Positions 48,850 through 58,962 are shown, numbered from the stretch's first letter. The stretch is DNA of 64,000 bases from Mixophyes australis (GCA_036250195.1 JAVHZZ010000002.1:364355124-364419123), one strand, 5' to 3'. Program-made: numbers and translations. Notes: a model not told the origin generated them from the sequence alone.

Positions 48850-49188
48850 TGGGCACCACGGTGGCTTAGTGGTTAGCACTACTGCCTCACAGCACTGGGG
48901 TCATGAGTTCAATTCCCAACTATGGCCTAATCTGTGTGGAGTTTGTATATTCTCCTCATGTTTGCGTGGGTTTCCTCCGGGTGCTCCAGTTTCCTCCCAC
49001 ACTCCAAAAAACATACTAATAGGTTAATTGGCTGCTAACAAAATTGACCATAGTCTGTCTGTGTATGTTAGGGAATTTAGACTGTAAGCTCCAATGGGGC
49101 TGGGACTGATGTGAGTGAGTGCTCTGAATTGAGTACAGCGCTGTGGAATTAGTGGCGCTATATAAATAAACGGTGATGATGATGATAT
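48850..49188 (+). repeat. Complete tRNA-derived V-SINE
   Basis: Head GGGCACCACGGTGGCTTAGT, with A-box GGCTTAGTGGTTAGCAC and B-box-like GAGTTCAATTCCC (RNA polymerase III internal promoter). The V-SINE-type core follows: GTGTGGAGTTTGTATATTCT, GTGGGTTTCCTCCGGGTGCT, CCTCCCACACTCC. The tail is AGACTGTAAGCTCCAATGGG, then TACAGCGCTGTGGAATTAGT, then GGCGCTATATAAATAAACGG and (GAT)n. It sits inside the left arm of the 48730-50625 transposon, so it inserted later. Confidence 0.9.
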
Positions 49189-49655
49189 ATACTATGAAAA
49201 TTTTCTCAATTGCCTATATGGTATATCATTGGTATCAAATAATATGATTTTGAAGTTGTAGAAGTCAAATAAAATGTTATTAAAACTGTCAGATACACAC
49301 ATATTAAGATATTCAAGATCCATCTGATTTTCAAACTTTAATGCTTCTACCTCACAAGAAAGGATAAAAAAAAAATAATCTTGTTTATTGACATTGATGT
49401 GTTCTCTAAACTGCCTTAGTTTTATAAATATCACATTGAACTGTTTATAACACAGTTATAATATAATGGTCTTATACACATGTAAGATTTAGTCACATAT
49501 CACATCTGAAACACTGTCCTCCACAAAAAGACATAGCAGGACAAGCAAGTCCAGGACTACTCCAACTACATCGCCTGTCACATTCCTTTTTGCATTTTCA
49601 AGCTATCAGTTCTTGGCACGCCATAGCTGCTTCAGGCACAGTAGTCCACAGTGGC

Positions 49656-50343
49656 TCATAAACCCCAAAGGGTGTTTTTTGCCAACCCCATGATGGAATT
49701 TCTGGCCTCACAATCAGGACTTGACCCCACATGTGACCCCCTGATATATAGCTCTCTCATGGTCACATGGAGAATCATGTGACCCTCTGCTTCTTCATGA
49801 GTGCATGGTGCTTCATACTCTAGATCTTCCATATTTTGCAAACTATGAACACTCTCACCATTGGCGACGATAAGCTACTTACCATAATTTGTGAAAAAAA
49901 ATAAAATTGAACAACTCAGTTTTGTTTTGGACATTTTGTAAGAAGCTCTCCCAGTTTTTAGGGATACAGACAGATGCTGCCAAACGGAAACGTACTCCAG
50001 TGCCACACTTTTGTTGCGTGGCATATTTTAATGAATGTTACTTGTAAACTTCCCACACTAAATCAAGGCGTGTCACATGCTAAAATGGTTTATATAGATG
50101 TGGAATGAATACATCAGCAGCATGTTCCTGAAAATTCTTTGCGGTTGTTGGCTTCAGCATCTGAATAATAGCGGTTTCATCAAGAATACAGCAGGTTGCA
50201 CATGGTGGGTCAATATGATCAGTAGAAACGTTTTCCAAACACTTAAGGATATAACTTTTGGAACCCATATGTACTGTATATTTTACCCATCAGAAAGTGA
50301 TGGATGGAATTCTTGTATTTCACGACAGAAACCTTGTGCCTGA
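49656..50343 (-). pseudogene. Decayed transposon ORF with HEEA-type motif
   Basis: On the minus strand two blocks are readable. The upstream block (about 50268-50080) has DETAIIQMLKPTTAKNFQEH and ADVFIPHLYKPF. After several stops, reading gives KNWESFLQNVQNKTELFNF (about 49960-49900). The downstream block (about 49841-49656) has APCTHEEAEGHMILH. I have seen this arrangement (QMLKP-TAK-FQEY, NKTELF-FL, HEEADTR-LH) in uncharacterised repeated ORFs of frogs, fish and cnidarians. HEEAD-x-R resembles the acidic EAEAQ region of XPG/PIN-type nucleases, which some transposon superfamilies (for example Academ) carry. That link is inference. Clearly inactive. Confidence 0.5.
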
Positions 50344-50625
50344 CATCCAATGTACAGGCTTGAAAAGAATCCAACACCATTTTTTCAGAGTAACTATTTG
50401 AAGATTTTTTTTTTGTCTGTATTTTTTCAACCTTGAAAACATATTATTCGATACCAATGTTGACCATATAGGCAATTGAGAAAATTTTCATAGTCTCTAT
50501 GACCACCGCCATTTTGAAAAATGCCCACCATTTTTGTTCTAGGTCCAATCAGCCGTGCGCCAATATCTAAATCTCTTTCATATATACTAAGGATGCTCCC
50601 TGCCAAATGCTATGCGTATAATTTG

Positions 50626-51594
50626 GATTATACGCCCCTCAGCAGTTTGCCCCTAACTTTCATTTCTTCATGATGTTTCTGGCTTTGGAAATTCACAGCT
50701 GGTAGTATTTAAATGTCCACTCTAGAGAACTGTTCTTCACTTGCTCACTGGTTAACAGCATGAGGCTTTTATTCTTCCCTGTACCGTCAATGAAAATGCA
50801 ATACAACATAAGTTCATTTTTTACCTGTAAATGTGATAGCTCTTATTGAAGGCACAGACATAAAGCTAGATGTCAAAGTAAAAACACTACAGTATATAGA
50901 TAGTAACACATATGGGTATCTATCTCAATAACTATATTTCATTGGACTTTTGTCCCAACCAACCCCACCACTGTGTAAGTATTTGCTATGCACTTGGCTG
51001 GTTGTAGAAATGAGCAAACTATTTCAGTATATTTTGAATTTTTTTGATTATCGGTGTTTCGGGATTACTGAATCAATTTACAACAGTCATGTTGAAGTAA
51101 AGTTTCAGCATTTGAAACTAAATTGTCATGTAAAAGGGCATGTAGTTAAAAGTGATTGTTAAAATGTTAAATTAACTAAACCACAAGAGTTTCACTCATC
51201 ACAAGCTAAGAGGTATGCAAAAGATGAGGGTGCAAATGCTTTTTTTTTAGTGCCCCCTAGTGCATTGCTTAATAGTTTTGTATTTGATTGCATACAGTAT
51301 AATTTACCAAGTAGTGCTGTTATTAAACCACCTCTTTACCTCGACGTACACATCATTTAATTTATACAACAGCACTAGAGATCACCTGCATTATTCTAAC
51401 CTAAATGGTAGTGTCACAAAACGTTAAGAAATCGTTTCAAGGTGACCTTATCAGAACTTGTAATCATCAGGAAAGGCCATCTTTCAAACACTTAATATAC
51501 AGGAAAGGACATGTCTCTTGAAGCTTGTAGCCTCCAGTGAAAGCTAGAGTCACTTAAATAAATACTGTATGAATATTTAAAGCACAGAGGAGAA
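50626..51594. other. No gene recognised (about 1 kb)
   Basis: AT-rich DNA with short motif-free frames. GATTATACGCCCC at 50625-50637 with TATGCGTATAAT forms a small palindrome just outside the transposon arm. Confidence 0.5.
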
Positions 51595-52446
51595 TCAAAG
51601 TGATTCCAATAACCTCATCCACATCTCTCCTCTTCCCTCTCTCCTGTGGTCTCTGGAATGCCAGATCAGTCTGTAACAAAGTGTCCTGTATCCATAATCT
51701 CTTTATCTCTAGATCCTTCAACCTGATTGCCATCACTGAAACCTGGCTATACCCTGAGGACACTACCTCTCCTGCTGCTCTCTCTTTTGGGGGCTTGTCC
51801 TTCTCCCACACACCCAGACCTGAGACCGGCAAGGTGGTGGTGTAGGAATACTACTTATCCACTGATGCTCTTTTCTGGTTCTTCTCCTTGAGGTACACTC
51901 CATCTGGCTCTTCCACCCAGCCCACCTCCATGTTACCGTTATCTACCATCCTCTTGGTCTACTCTCTTTAATATCCCTATAGACAATCCCTCAGACCATG
52001 CTGCTTTCAAACCTCTCCTTCTCTCTCTCAATGGATATCCACTCCCTCCCACCGAAGTGACCCCTCCCTTGATCTAGTCTTTTCCCACCTCTGTACTGTC
52101 ACTTTTCCTACTCTCTGACCACCATCTCCTTTTTCTAAGCAACTCCCTACTCCTCTCACCTTCCCCATCCACTAAAGTTACTCTCACCAAGTGCAACCTG
52201 GACACCATTGATTCTACCATGTAATTCTCCTCCCTGGTCTCAGCCCCTCTCCCCAATAACCACTCTTTCTTGCCCTGATAAGATTGTCTCCTTCTATAAT
52301 CACTCCTTTATTACTGCACTTGAATCTGCCACCCTGGCTGTCAACATGAAGCTTCACCGGCTCCCGGCTTAACCGTGGCACTCCAAACTTACGGGCTTCA
52401 AAAATGCTCCCATTGTGCAGAACGCTTCTGCAGAAAGTGTCCTAAG
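51595..52446 (+). pseudogene. Rex1/CR1-group LINE endonuclease remnant
   Basis: The plus frame from about 51637 encodes LWNARSVCNKVSCIHNLFI, then LIAITETWLYPEDTTSPAAL and FGGLSFSHTPRP. These are the N-terminal Asn and the catalytic ETW motif of the APE-type endonuclease of Rex1/Babar-like non-LTR elements. Frameshifts follow at the GGKVVV/GGGVG site near 51840. A later part (about 52030-52090) in another frame resembles the THRS-x-LDLVF region before the SDHH motif. The element is lost before RT; the last recognisable linker is near 52390-52440. Poly-pyrimidine bias is typical. The neighbouring MITE begins directly afterwards. Confidence 0.75.
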
Positions 52447-52565
52447 ATATAGGGGTACATTTATGAAGCTGCGGGTTGGAAAAAGGTGGAGATGTTGCCT
52501 ATAGCAAACAATCAGATTTTTGCTGTCATTTTGTAGAATGAACTAAATAAATGATAGCTTAGCTT
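52447..52565. mobile_element. Palindromic MITE, left half only
   Basis: AGGGGTACATTTATGAAGCT, then GGAGATGTTGCCTATAGCAA, then CAATCAGATTTTTGCTGTCA and ACTAAATAAATGATAGC. The right arm is missing. It abuts the LINE remnant. Confidence 0.75.
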
Positions 52566-52756
52566 GGTCATGGTCCAACTGTCCAGTTTAGGTTTTGGTT
52601 TTGCAGGTGGTAGGTCTGTCTTGCAGAAATGAGCAAACCTAGCATCAGATTTGGGTTACCAACATCATTCATTTCAACTTTTTTCCACCGCCATTTAAGC
52701 CACTTGTTTGATCCTCATTCATGTTTCATATAATTTGTAACAGTAAAGGGACATCA

Positions 52757-52927
52757 GGGGGTATATTTACTAAACCGTGGGTTTGAAAAAGTGGAGATGT
52801 TGCCTATAGCATCCAATCAGATTCTAGTTATCATTTATTTAGTACATTCTACAAAATGACAACTAGATTGGTTGCTATAGGCAACATCTTCACTTTTTGG
52901 AACCAGCAGTTTAGTAAATATACCCCC
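52757..52927. mobile_element. Palindromic MITE, copy F
   Basis: GGGGGTATATTTACTAAACC on the left, and AGTTTAGTAAATATACCCCC on the right. The CCAAT arm on the left reads GCATCCAATCAG. CAG flanks both sides, but this could be palindrome extension. About 170 bp. Confidence 0.85.
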
Positions 52928-53029
52928 AGGTATTCATTTATCACAAGTGTCAAATAATTTAATTTACCTGTTTTTTTATGTTTATTTACATGCACATACT
53001 GGATATATACACAGTCTCCCTTGTTTGCA

Positions 53030-53784
53030 GCGTACTTGATTCTACGTGGAGGAAGGGAGTTAGAAGTTTATGAAAAGGGTCAGGAACCCCTCCAACCAGT
53101 ACAACACCACCCGGAGTCTACTCTGACAGTCAGGTGTTCACTGGAGCCCCTAGTGGTGGGGACAGACTTGGCTGCAGACTACAGAGGGTCGTGTGGCGTG
53201 TACCAGCTGCGGGGAACCCAGGAGCAGAGGGTAATGGCAGACAGCAATTCCAAAGAGCAGGCCGAGGTCAGGGTCACTTGCTAGGAAGAATCGTCAGGAA
53301 ACATGCCAAGGGTCGAGGTCACGGGCAAATCAGCAGAAACGGAGATACAAGCCAAAAGGTCAAGGGCACAGGCAAAAGACAAATCCAGGAAACAGGCAGG
53401 GGTCATACACGGCAGGCAACATTCCAAAGGCTTAACACCAAGAGTCCAGGAGTACAGCAGCAGACAGCAACACAGGAATCTGGAAGCTATAACCGGCAGG
53501 GAGGCTAAGCCCTCCCTGCCTTAAATAGTACAAGCAGCCAATCGGAGACTGGCTCTGAAGTCACACAGCCCCCTGCATAAAATTAATTTATTTCATAAAT
53601 TAGCCCGCAGGCTGGTGGGGCCAATTTGCACATGCGCCCGGCTTTCATTCATTGCCGGGACGCAACGCTGCAGAGAAAGGTCAAGGCCGGAAGTGATGTC
53701 CCGGTCGTCAAGGTGACGGCCGGGACTTCGGGGAGATCAGGAAGCGAGTCGCGGCGGCGGTGAGTGCCGCCGCGCCCGTAACAG
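53030..53784 (-). repeat. 3' LTR of the gypsy element
   Basis: On the element strand the LTR starts TGTTACGGGCGCGGCGGCAC just after a polypurine tract (AAGGGGGAGGTAC, plus positions about 53785-53798). A TATA-like TACTATTTAAGGCAGGGAGG (about 53512-53531) would start transcription. The G+C-rich first 75 bp match the retained 5' LTR piece at 57586-57665. The downstream boundary near 53030 is a guess because no clear terminal CA or TSD was found. Confidence 0.65.
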
Positions 53785-53875
53785 TACCTCCCCCTTGAGG
53801 AGGGGTCAAGGCACTCCGACATCCAGGTTTTCTAGGGAATTGTCTGAAAAATTCTTCAATGAGTTTGCGGGCATG

Positions 53876-55081
53876 TTAGCGTCTCCACGGAATCCAGGAT
53901 CTTTCCTCCGGGCCACGATCTTTCCACTGAAATAAGAAGTGGTTTTGCCCCTGGACCTTTTTGGAGTCCAGAATCTTCTCCACCAGGAATTTCCTGTGGC
54001 CCTCTGGGATGACAGGCTGAGATCTGCGTAAGTAACGGAGCCTAGACTTACGTGCAGGGATAGCCGGCTTCAGGAGAGAACAATGGAAGGTATTTGGCAT
54101 CCTAAGTGACTGAGGAAGCTTTAGCCTGAAGGCGTCAGGATTGACCTGCTTGGTGATCAGGAATGGGTCAATAAATCTAGGGCCCAGTTTTTTGCAGGGC
54201 TGTTTGAGCTTGATGGACTTTTTGCCCCACCTTAAATGAACAGTCCTTCCGATGACGGTCAAAAAATTTTTTTGACTGGAACGAGGCCCGTACAAGTGCA
54301 GTGTGAACCTTTTGGATCTTGGATGGAAGCCAAAATTACAGAAAAATGGAGAAAATTGGGTGGAGGAGTGAGATGCATTATTGTACGTAAACTCAGCCCA
54401 CGGAAGCAATGATGACCAATTGTCTTGAAATTCTGTGATGTAGAAACGTAGATATTGTTTTAACGACTGGTACACTCTCTCAGTCTGCCCATTAGATTGA
54501 GGATGATAGGCCGAGGAGAGACTGATGTTAATCCCCAGAAGACTGCAGAAGGACCTCCAGAATTGGGCGATAAATGGGGAACCCCGGTCGGAAACAATAT
54601 CAATGGGTAAGCCATGAAGACGGAAAACATGTTGTATAAATAGCACAGCCAGATCCTGAGCGCTAGGGAGTTTGGTCAGTGGAACAAAATGGGACATTTT
54701 ACTAAAACGATACACTATTACCCAAATTGTGTTGTTTCCTGAAGAACATGGCAGATCCACGATAAAATCCATTGACAGATGTGTCCAGGGTTTCATAGGC
54801 GGGGACAGAGGCATAAGTGGACCTGATGGAGAGATTCTGGAAGTTTTGTTTTTTGCGCAATCTTCACAGGTGCGGACAAAGCTCTCCATATCCGAGGACA
54901 AGGAAGGCCACCATACAGAACGTGCAAGAATTTCAAGGGTTTTGGAGATACCCGGATGCCCCGCTGATTTCTTCTCATGGGCCTCAGAGAGAACCGCTCT
55001 GCGAAGATGCACTGGAACAAAAAGGCGTGCTAAAGGTGTTTCAGAAGGGTCTATTTTCTGAAACTGACGTATGGTGTTTCC
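53876..55081 (-). pseudogene. Gypsy integrase with C-terminal chromodomain
   Basis: The frame from 55081 continues the pol frame after a single in-frame TGA (55082-55084). The zinc-binding HHCC region is AHEKKSAGHPG...RTCEDCAKNK. The catalytic core has the three acidic residues: LSMDFIVDLP (Asp), DIVSDRGSPFI (Asp) and HPQSNGQTERVYQ (Glu). The C-terminus ends with VEKILDSKKVQGQNHFLFQW and GPEERSW, a chromodomain typical of chromoviruses that directs integration to marked chromatin. Apart from the upstream stop, all key residues are kept over about 378 codons. It acts in the nucleus, joining cDNA to the host genome. Confidence 0.9.
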
Positions 55082-56161
55082 TCAATCCTGGGTCAACCCA
55101 GCGTGAATGATAGAAGCCGGAATGATAGGAGATGGTTCACCAGTGGGTACTTGATGAGGTAGAAAGCTCCTGGACAAAGCATCCACCTTGGTATTCTTAG
55201 AACCGGGTCTGTAGGTTAGGATAAAGTTGAAACGGGTAAAGAATAAGGCCCACCAAGCTTGTCTGGAGTTTAACGGTTTGGCAGATTCAATGTATAATAG
55301 GTTTTTGTGATCAGTGAGGACTGAAATTGTATGAACTGCTCCCTCAAGCCAGTGGCGCCACTCCTCGAACGCCCACTTGATTGCCAGAAGTTCCCGATTG
55401 CCCACATCATAGTTGACTTCGGCAGACGAAAACTTGCGTGTGAAGAAGGCACATGGATGCACCTTACGATCACCAGCGTCCCTCTGGGATAAGAGAGCAC
55501 CAGCGCCTACTTCCGAGGCATCCACTTCCAGAATAAATGGCAACTGTGGATTAGGATGCTTTAGGACCGGAGCAGTAGTGAACGCTCTTTTAAGAGCTTC
55601 AAATGATGCAATGGCCTCCGGTGACCAATTACCAGGATCCGTCCCTTTGCGGGTAAGAGCAGTGATGGGAGCCACAATATCAGAAAAAGCCTGAATGAAT
55701 CTCCGATAGTAATTTGCGAAGCCCAAGAATCTTTGGATCGCTTTCAGATTCGTGGGACGTACCCACTCCAGGATGGCTTGGACTTTATTAGGATCCATAG
55801 AAAACCCATCTGAAGAAATTATGTAGCCTAGGAATGACACTTTCTTAACATCGAACTCGCATTTTTCAAGCTTGGCGAAGAGATGATGTTCTCTGAGTTT
55901 AAGCAGAACCTGTTTGACATGATCACGGTGTTGAGGAAGAGACTGCGAAAAAATCAGGATGTCGTCCAGATACACCACCACAAACTGACCCAGGAACTTA
56001 CGGAGTACCTTGTTAATGAGGTCCTGGAAGACTGCAGGCGCATTGCACAGGCCAAAGGACATGACCAAATTCTCATAATGGCCAGATTGAGTGTTGAAGG
56101 CCTTCTTCCACTCATCGCCCCCCCCTGATGCGTGTAAGATTATAGGCGCCACGGAGATCAA
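55082..56161 (-). pseudogene. Gypsy reverse transcriptase (3' part) and RNase H
   Basis: Palm motifs include [19 protein letters not shown] (block B region, where Pro is common instead of Ser), [14 protein letters not shown] (YLDD catalytic pair) and [20 protein letters not shown]. RNase H follows, with [18 protein letters not shown] and [24 protein letters not shown] and [16 protein letters not shown]. It links to the upstream frame through a frameshift in a run of eight C residues (about 56118-56125 on the plus strand), a common site for natural slippage or assembly error. Ends at a TGA, followed in frame by the integrase portion. Confidence 0.9.
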
Positions 56162-57060
56162 TCTTGGTGTATATGGTAGCGTCTCTCAATTGGTCAAACA
56201 GAACAGAGATGAGCGGAAGTTGGTATGTGTTTTTGATGGTGATCTTGTTCAGGCCACGATAATCGATGCACGGGCGTAGACTACCATCCTTTTTGGAGAC
56301 AAAAAAACACCCTGCTCCTGCAGGAGACTTTGAAGGTCTGATGAACCCTTTTTGCAAGTTTTCCTCCACATAGTCTTGCATTGCCTTAGTCTCAGGGCCA
56401 GAAAGAGAGTATAACCTTCCCTTGGGCAACTTGGATCCTGGAAGTATATCAATGGCACTATCGAAGTCTCTATGTGGAGGTAGAGAATGAGCCGCCTTCT
56501 TGGAAAACACGTCCTGGAATTCACGATATGCAGAAGGCAGTTGATCCGGAAGCGGCTGCAGGAGCCGAAGAGACATGGTCAAACAGTTTTGAGAACAGTG
56601 AGTACTACAACGAGTAATTTCTCCAAGATTCCAGTCGATCACAGGATTATGGAGGTGAAGCCATGGATGACCCAGAATTAGCGGAACGGAAGGGCAATCA
56701 ATGAGGAAGAGAGACAAGGTTTCGGAATGAAGAGACACAACTGTAAGACGTAGGGGCGGTGTCGTGAAGGATATCCTGCCTCCAGGTAAGGGACCCCCAT
56801 CCAAACCGCAGACAGTAATAGCGGAATTCATTTTAATGAACGGAATTCCAATGGACTTGGCAAAACTGGTATCCATAAAGTTGCCTGCGGCACCGCTATC
56901 AATAAAGGCTGAAGTAACAGAAGAGTGTGATCCACAGGAAAGATAAGCGGGAACTATTAATGCATTTTTGGAAGAAATGAACTGCAGACCTAGATGTATC
57001 TCTTCCACCTTCTCTAGGCCTGATCTTTTCCCGACCTGTTGGGACGGGAGCGCAGAAGGT
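56112..57060 (-). pseudogene. Gypsy protease and N-terminal reverse transcriptase
   Basis: The aspartic protease active site is seen as [13 protein letters not shown]. Residues [12 protein letters not shown] mark the protease C-terminal part. RT begins with [16 protein letters not shown] and [20 protein letters not shown], then [19 protein letters not shown] and [10 protein letters not shown] (block A with catalytic Asp). The frame breaks at the C8 run (56118-56125) and continues in the 55082-56161 frame. Upstream, the frame differs from that of gag after the zinc-knuckle region near 57060. Confidence 0.88.
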
Positions 57061-57585
57061 GACCTTTGGTTCCTCAATATAGGCAGAGGCCTAAGGTGCA
57101 TCTCCTAGTTCTCTCTTCCTGAGAGAGGCGATAGGCGCCTAGCTGCATCGGTTCCGCAGCTTCCATATTAGAAGGAGGCACAGAAAGGAACGTACTGGGA
57201 ATGGATGCTTCCTTCTCAGTTCTTCTTTCCTTGAGGCGTCTATCAATTTTGATTGTAAGCTGCATGAGTCCCTCCAGGGATGTAGGTGGAGGATACTGTA
57301 CCAGGGAATCCTTTATTTGCTCCGATAACCCCAAACGGAATTGGCTGCGTAAAGCTGGGTCATTCCACTCGTTGTCAGTGGACCAGCGCCGGAATTCGGC
57401 AGCGTATTCCTCTGCAGAACGTCGGCCTTGTTTTAGGGATCTGAGGTGGCCCTCAGCGGAAGCTACCCGATCCGGGTCATCATACAGAAGGCCTAGGGCT
57501 TCGAAAAAGGATTCCACGGACCTCAGGGAAGGACTGTCGGAAGGCAAGCTGAAGGCCCAGGACTGCGGGTCCCCCTGAAGCAACG
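57060..57585 (-). pseudogene. Gypsy gag, N-terminus deleted, knuckle damaged
   Basis: Capsid-like sequence: ISLLQGDPQSWAFSLPSDS, SFFEALGLLYDDPDRVASAE, GRRSAEEYAAEFRRWSTDNE and FRLGLSEQIKDSLVQYPP, matching the retrotransposon gag domain shared with domesticated PEG10/RTL genes. The C-terminus has [17 protein letters not shown] and then GLCLY, where the second Cys of the CCHC knuckle has become TGA and the last Cys reads Arg. The true start is lost; sequence before ISLL is LTR. It would package RNA in cytoplasmic particles. Confidence 0.85.
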
Positions 57586-57665
57586 AAATCAAGGTGACGG
57601 CCGGGACTTCGGGGAGACCAGGAAGCGAGTCGTGGCGGCGGTGAGTGCCGCCGCGGCTCCTAACA
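57586..57665 (-). repeat. Residual 5' LTR (first ~80 bp)
   Basis: On the element strand it starts TGTTAGGAGCCGCGGCGGCA and matches the start of the 3' LTR with a few changes; both share CGGCGGCGGTGAGTGCCGCC on the plus strand. The junction with gag at about 57586 is the deletion point. Confidence 0.8.
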
Positions 57666-58129
57666 AAAAGTACAACTTTTTGGTGCTTTAAGTGTCTGTT
57701 CATTGCACATGACTAGAAAGTCCTATGGTGGTGTATAAAATCAGGAAAGCCTTCATATATGTGTAATTGACTCTTCTGGTAGCTGATTCAGATATCTTTT
57801 TCCACAAAACTAATTTTTATTTCTGTAGAACTTGTGCAAAGTTTGGCTCATCAGGCAGCAGCAGGACCAGGGCTAGCATGTCTGGTGCCCCCTGCAAAAA
57901 ATAAATTTGCACCCTCCTCTTTTATAAATATTTGTTCTTTTAATAATGGTTTTCTTCTTTTAATACAAATCATATAATAATCTGTAATAAAGAGAGTAAT
58001 ACAAATAAATACATTAAACAACAAATATTTATTGTTATATGAATAATATAAATGAAGCATATGTAATCTTTGTAATAAAATTTTACACTTTTGGCAAATT
58101 AATTTGTTGAGAAGTATAGCAGAGAAAAA
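57666..58129. other. No gene recognised; repeat scrap near 57866
   Basis: CAGGGCTAGCATGTCTGGTG at 57869 followed by CCCCCTGCAAA looks like a repeat terminus leading into the satellite. The rest is AT-rich. Confidence 0.45.
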
Positions 58130-58697
58130 AGTGCCCCCTTCTTCACACGTTTGCCCCTTCATCACACTGTGCCCCCTTTTTCATCACATTTCGCCTCCTC
58201 CATCATCACACTGCGCCCTCTCCATCATTACACTGCATTCCCTCCTTCATAACACTGTGCCCCCCCTTCATTACCACACTGTGCCCTCCATCACACTGCG
58301 CCCTCTCCATCATTACACTGCATTCCCTCCTTCATCACACTGTGCCCCCCCTTCATTACCACACTGTGCCCTCCATCACACTGCACCCTCTCCATCATTA
58401 CACTGCATTCCCTCCTTCATCACACTGTGCCCCCCCCCTTCATTACCACACTGTGCCCTCCATCACACTGCGCCCTCTCCATCATTACACTGCATTCCCT
58501 CCTTCATCACACTGTGCCCCCCCTTCATTACCACACTGTGCCCTCCATCACACTGCGCCCTCTCCATCATTACACTGCATTCCCTCCTTCATCACACTGT
58601 GCCCCCCCCTTCATTACCACACTGTGCCCTCCATCACACTGCGCCCTCTCCATCATTACACTGCATTCCCTCCTTCATAACACTGTGCCCCCCCTTC
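58130..58697 (+). repeat. 85-bp satellite array (about 5 full units)
   Basis: The higher-order unit contains TTCATTACCACACTGTGCCC, TCCATCACACTGCGCCCTCT, CCATCATTACACTGCATTCC and CTCCTTCATCACACTGTGCC. Unit starts (TTCATTACC) fall at about 58267, 58352, 58439, 58524 and 58610, so the spacing is 85-87 bp and varies with C-run length. Each unit is itself made of four degenerate subunits of about 20 bp. It continues at 58963 after a MITE. Long plus-strand ORFs through it are artefacts of the repeat. Confidence 0.92.
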
Positions 58698-58962
58698 CAG
58701 GGCCATCTTAACAACATTATGGGCCCCCGGGCAAAGCAGTGCACTGGGGCCCCTAGATATATAGATAGATGTATAGAGATACAGATATAGATATAGATAT
58801 ATAGAGATAGATGTACTTGCTCAGTGACCCTTGAAGGTTTTTTTGCAGGTTTTTTCTTTTGCAGGATTATTTATTCTAATTAAGAGCCGTGCCTATGGGG
58901 CCCCCTTGCCCGTGGGGCCCCCGGGCACCTGCCCATCGTGCCCAATGGAAAAGATGCCCCTG
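58698..58962. mobile_element. hAT-type MITE with perfect 8-bp TSD in satellite
   Basis: Starts CAGGGCCATCTTAACAACAT and its right end complements to CAGGGGCATCTTTTCCATTG. Flanking 8-mers CCCCCTTC (58690-58697 and 58963-58970) are identical and are part of the satellite unit. A long subterminal pairing involves TGGGCCCCCGGGCA and TGCCCGGGGGCCCCA. An AGATA-rich run lies at about 58756-58812. No ORF. Confidence 0.88.

Larger units (their letters stand above)
48730..50625. mobile_element. DNA transposon with ~170-bp TIRs, superfamily uncertain
   Basis: The left arm (about 48730-48845 and, after a SINE, 49185-49270) is inverted relative to the right arm (about 50420-50625). Left GATCTAGATATTGAGGCATG matches the complement of right GCGCCAATATCTAAATCTC. 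Left CTATGAAAATTTTCTCAATT matches the complement of right AATTGAGAAAATTTTCATAG. Both sides also share GGACCTAG[G/A]ACAAAAATGG. The interior carries a decayed minus-strand ORF (49656-50343). Termini and TSD are approximate because the outermost bases have diverged. Confidence 0.7.
53030..57665 (-). mobile_element. Ty3/gypsy chromodomain retrotransposon, 5'-deleted
   Basis: Minus-strand element in the order partial 5' LTR, gag, protease, RT, RNase H, integrase with chromodomain, polypurine tract, 3' LTR. The 5' LTR keeps only its first 80 bp or so (57586-57665), fused directly to mid-gag, so a deletion removed the rest of the LTR, the primer site and the gag N-terminus. The matching stretch in the 3' LTR is about 53711-53784. 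Few disabling changes: one stop in the gag zinc knuckle, one frameshift in RT, one stop before integrase. This points to a fairly recent insertion. The 3' LTR outer boundary is approximate. Confidence 0.85.

Noticed and set aside
53071..53080. AAAAG as the left TSD of the gypsy element (right flank is AAAAG after 57665)
   Set aside because: The LTR would then end in CCC rather than CA, so the match is more likely chance.
54672..55110. Plus-strand ORFs of 97-129 codons
   Set aside because: Antisense to the gypsy integrase, which has clear catalytic motifs on the minus strand.
58104..58790. Long plus-strand ORFs (up to 228 codons) rich in Ser, Pro, His and Thr
   Set aside because: They are translations of the 85-bp satellite in several frames; all three frames stay open because the unit lacks stops. 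Not genes.
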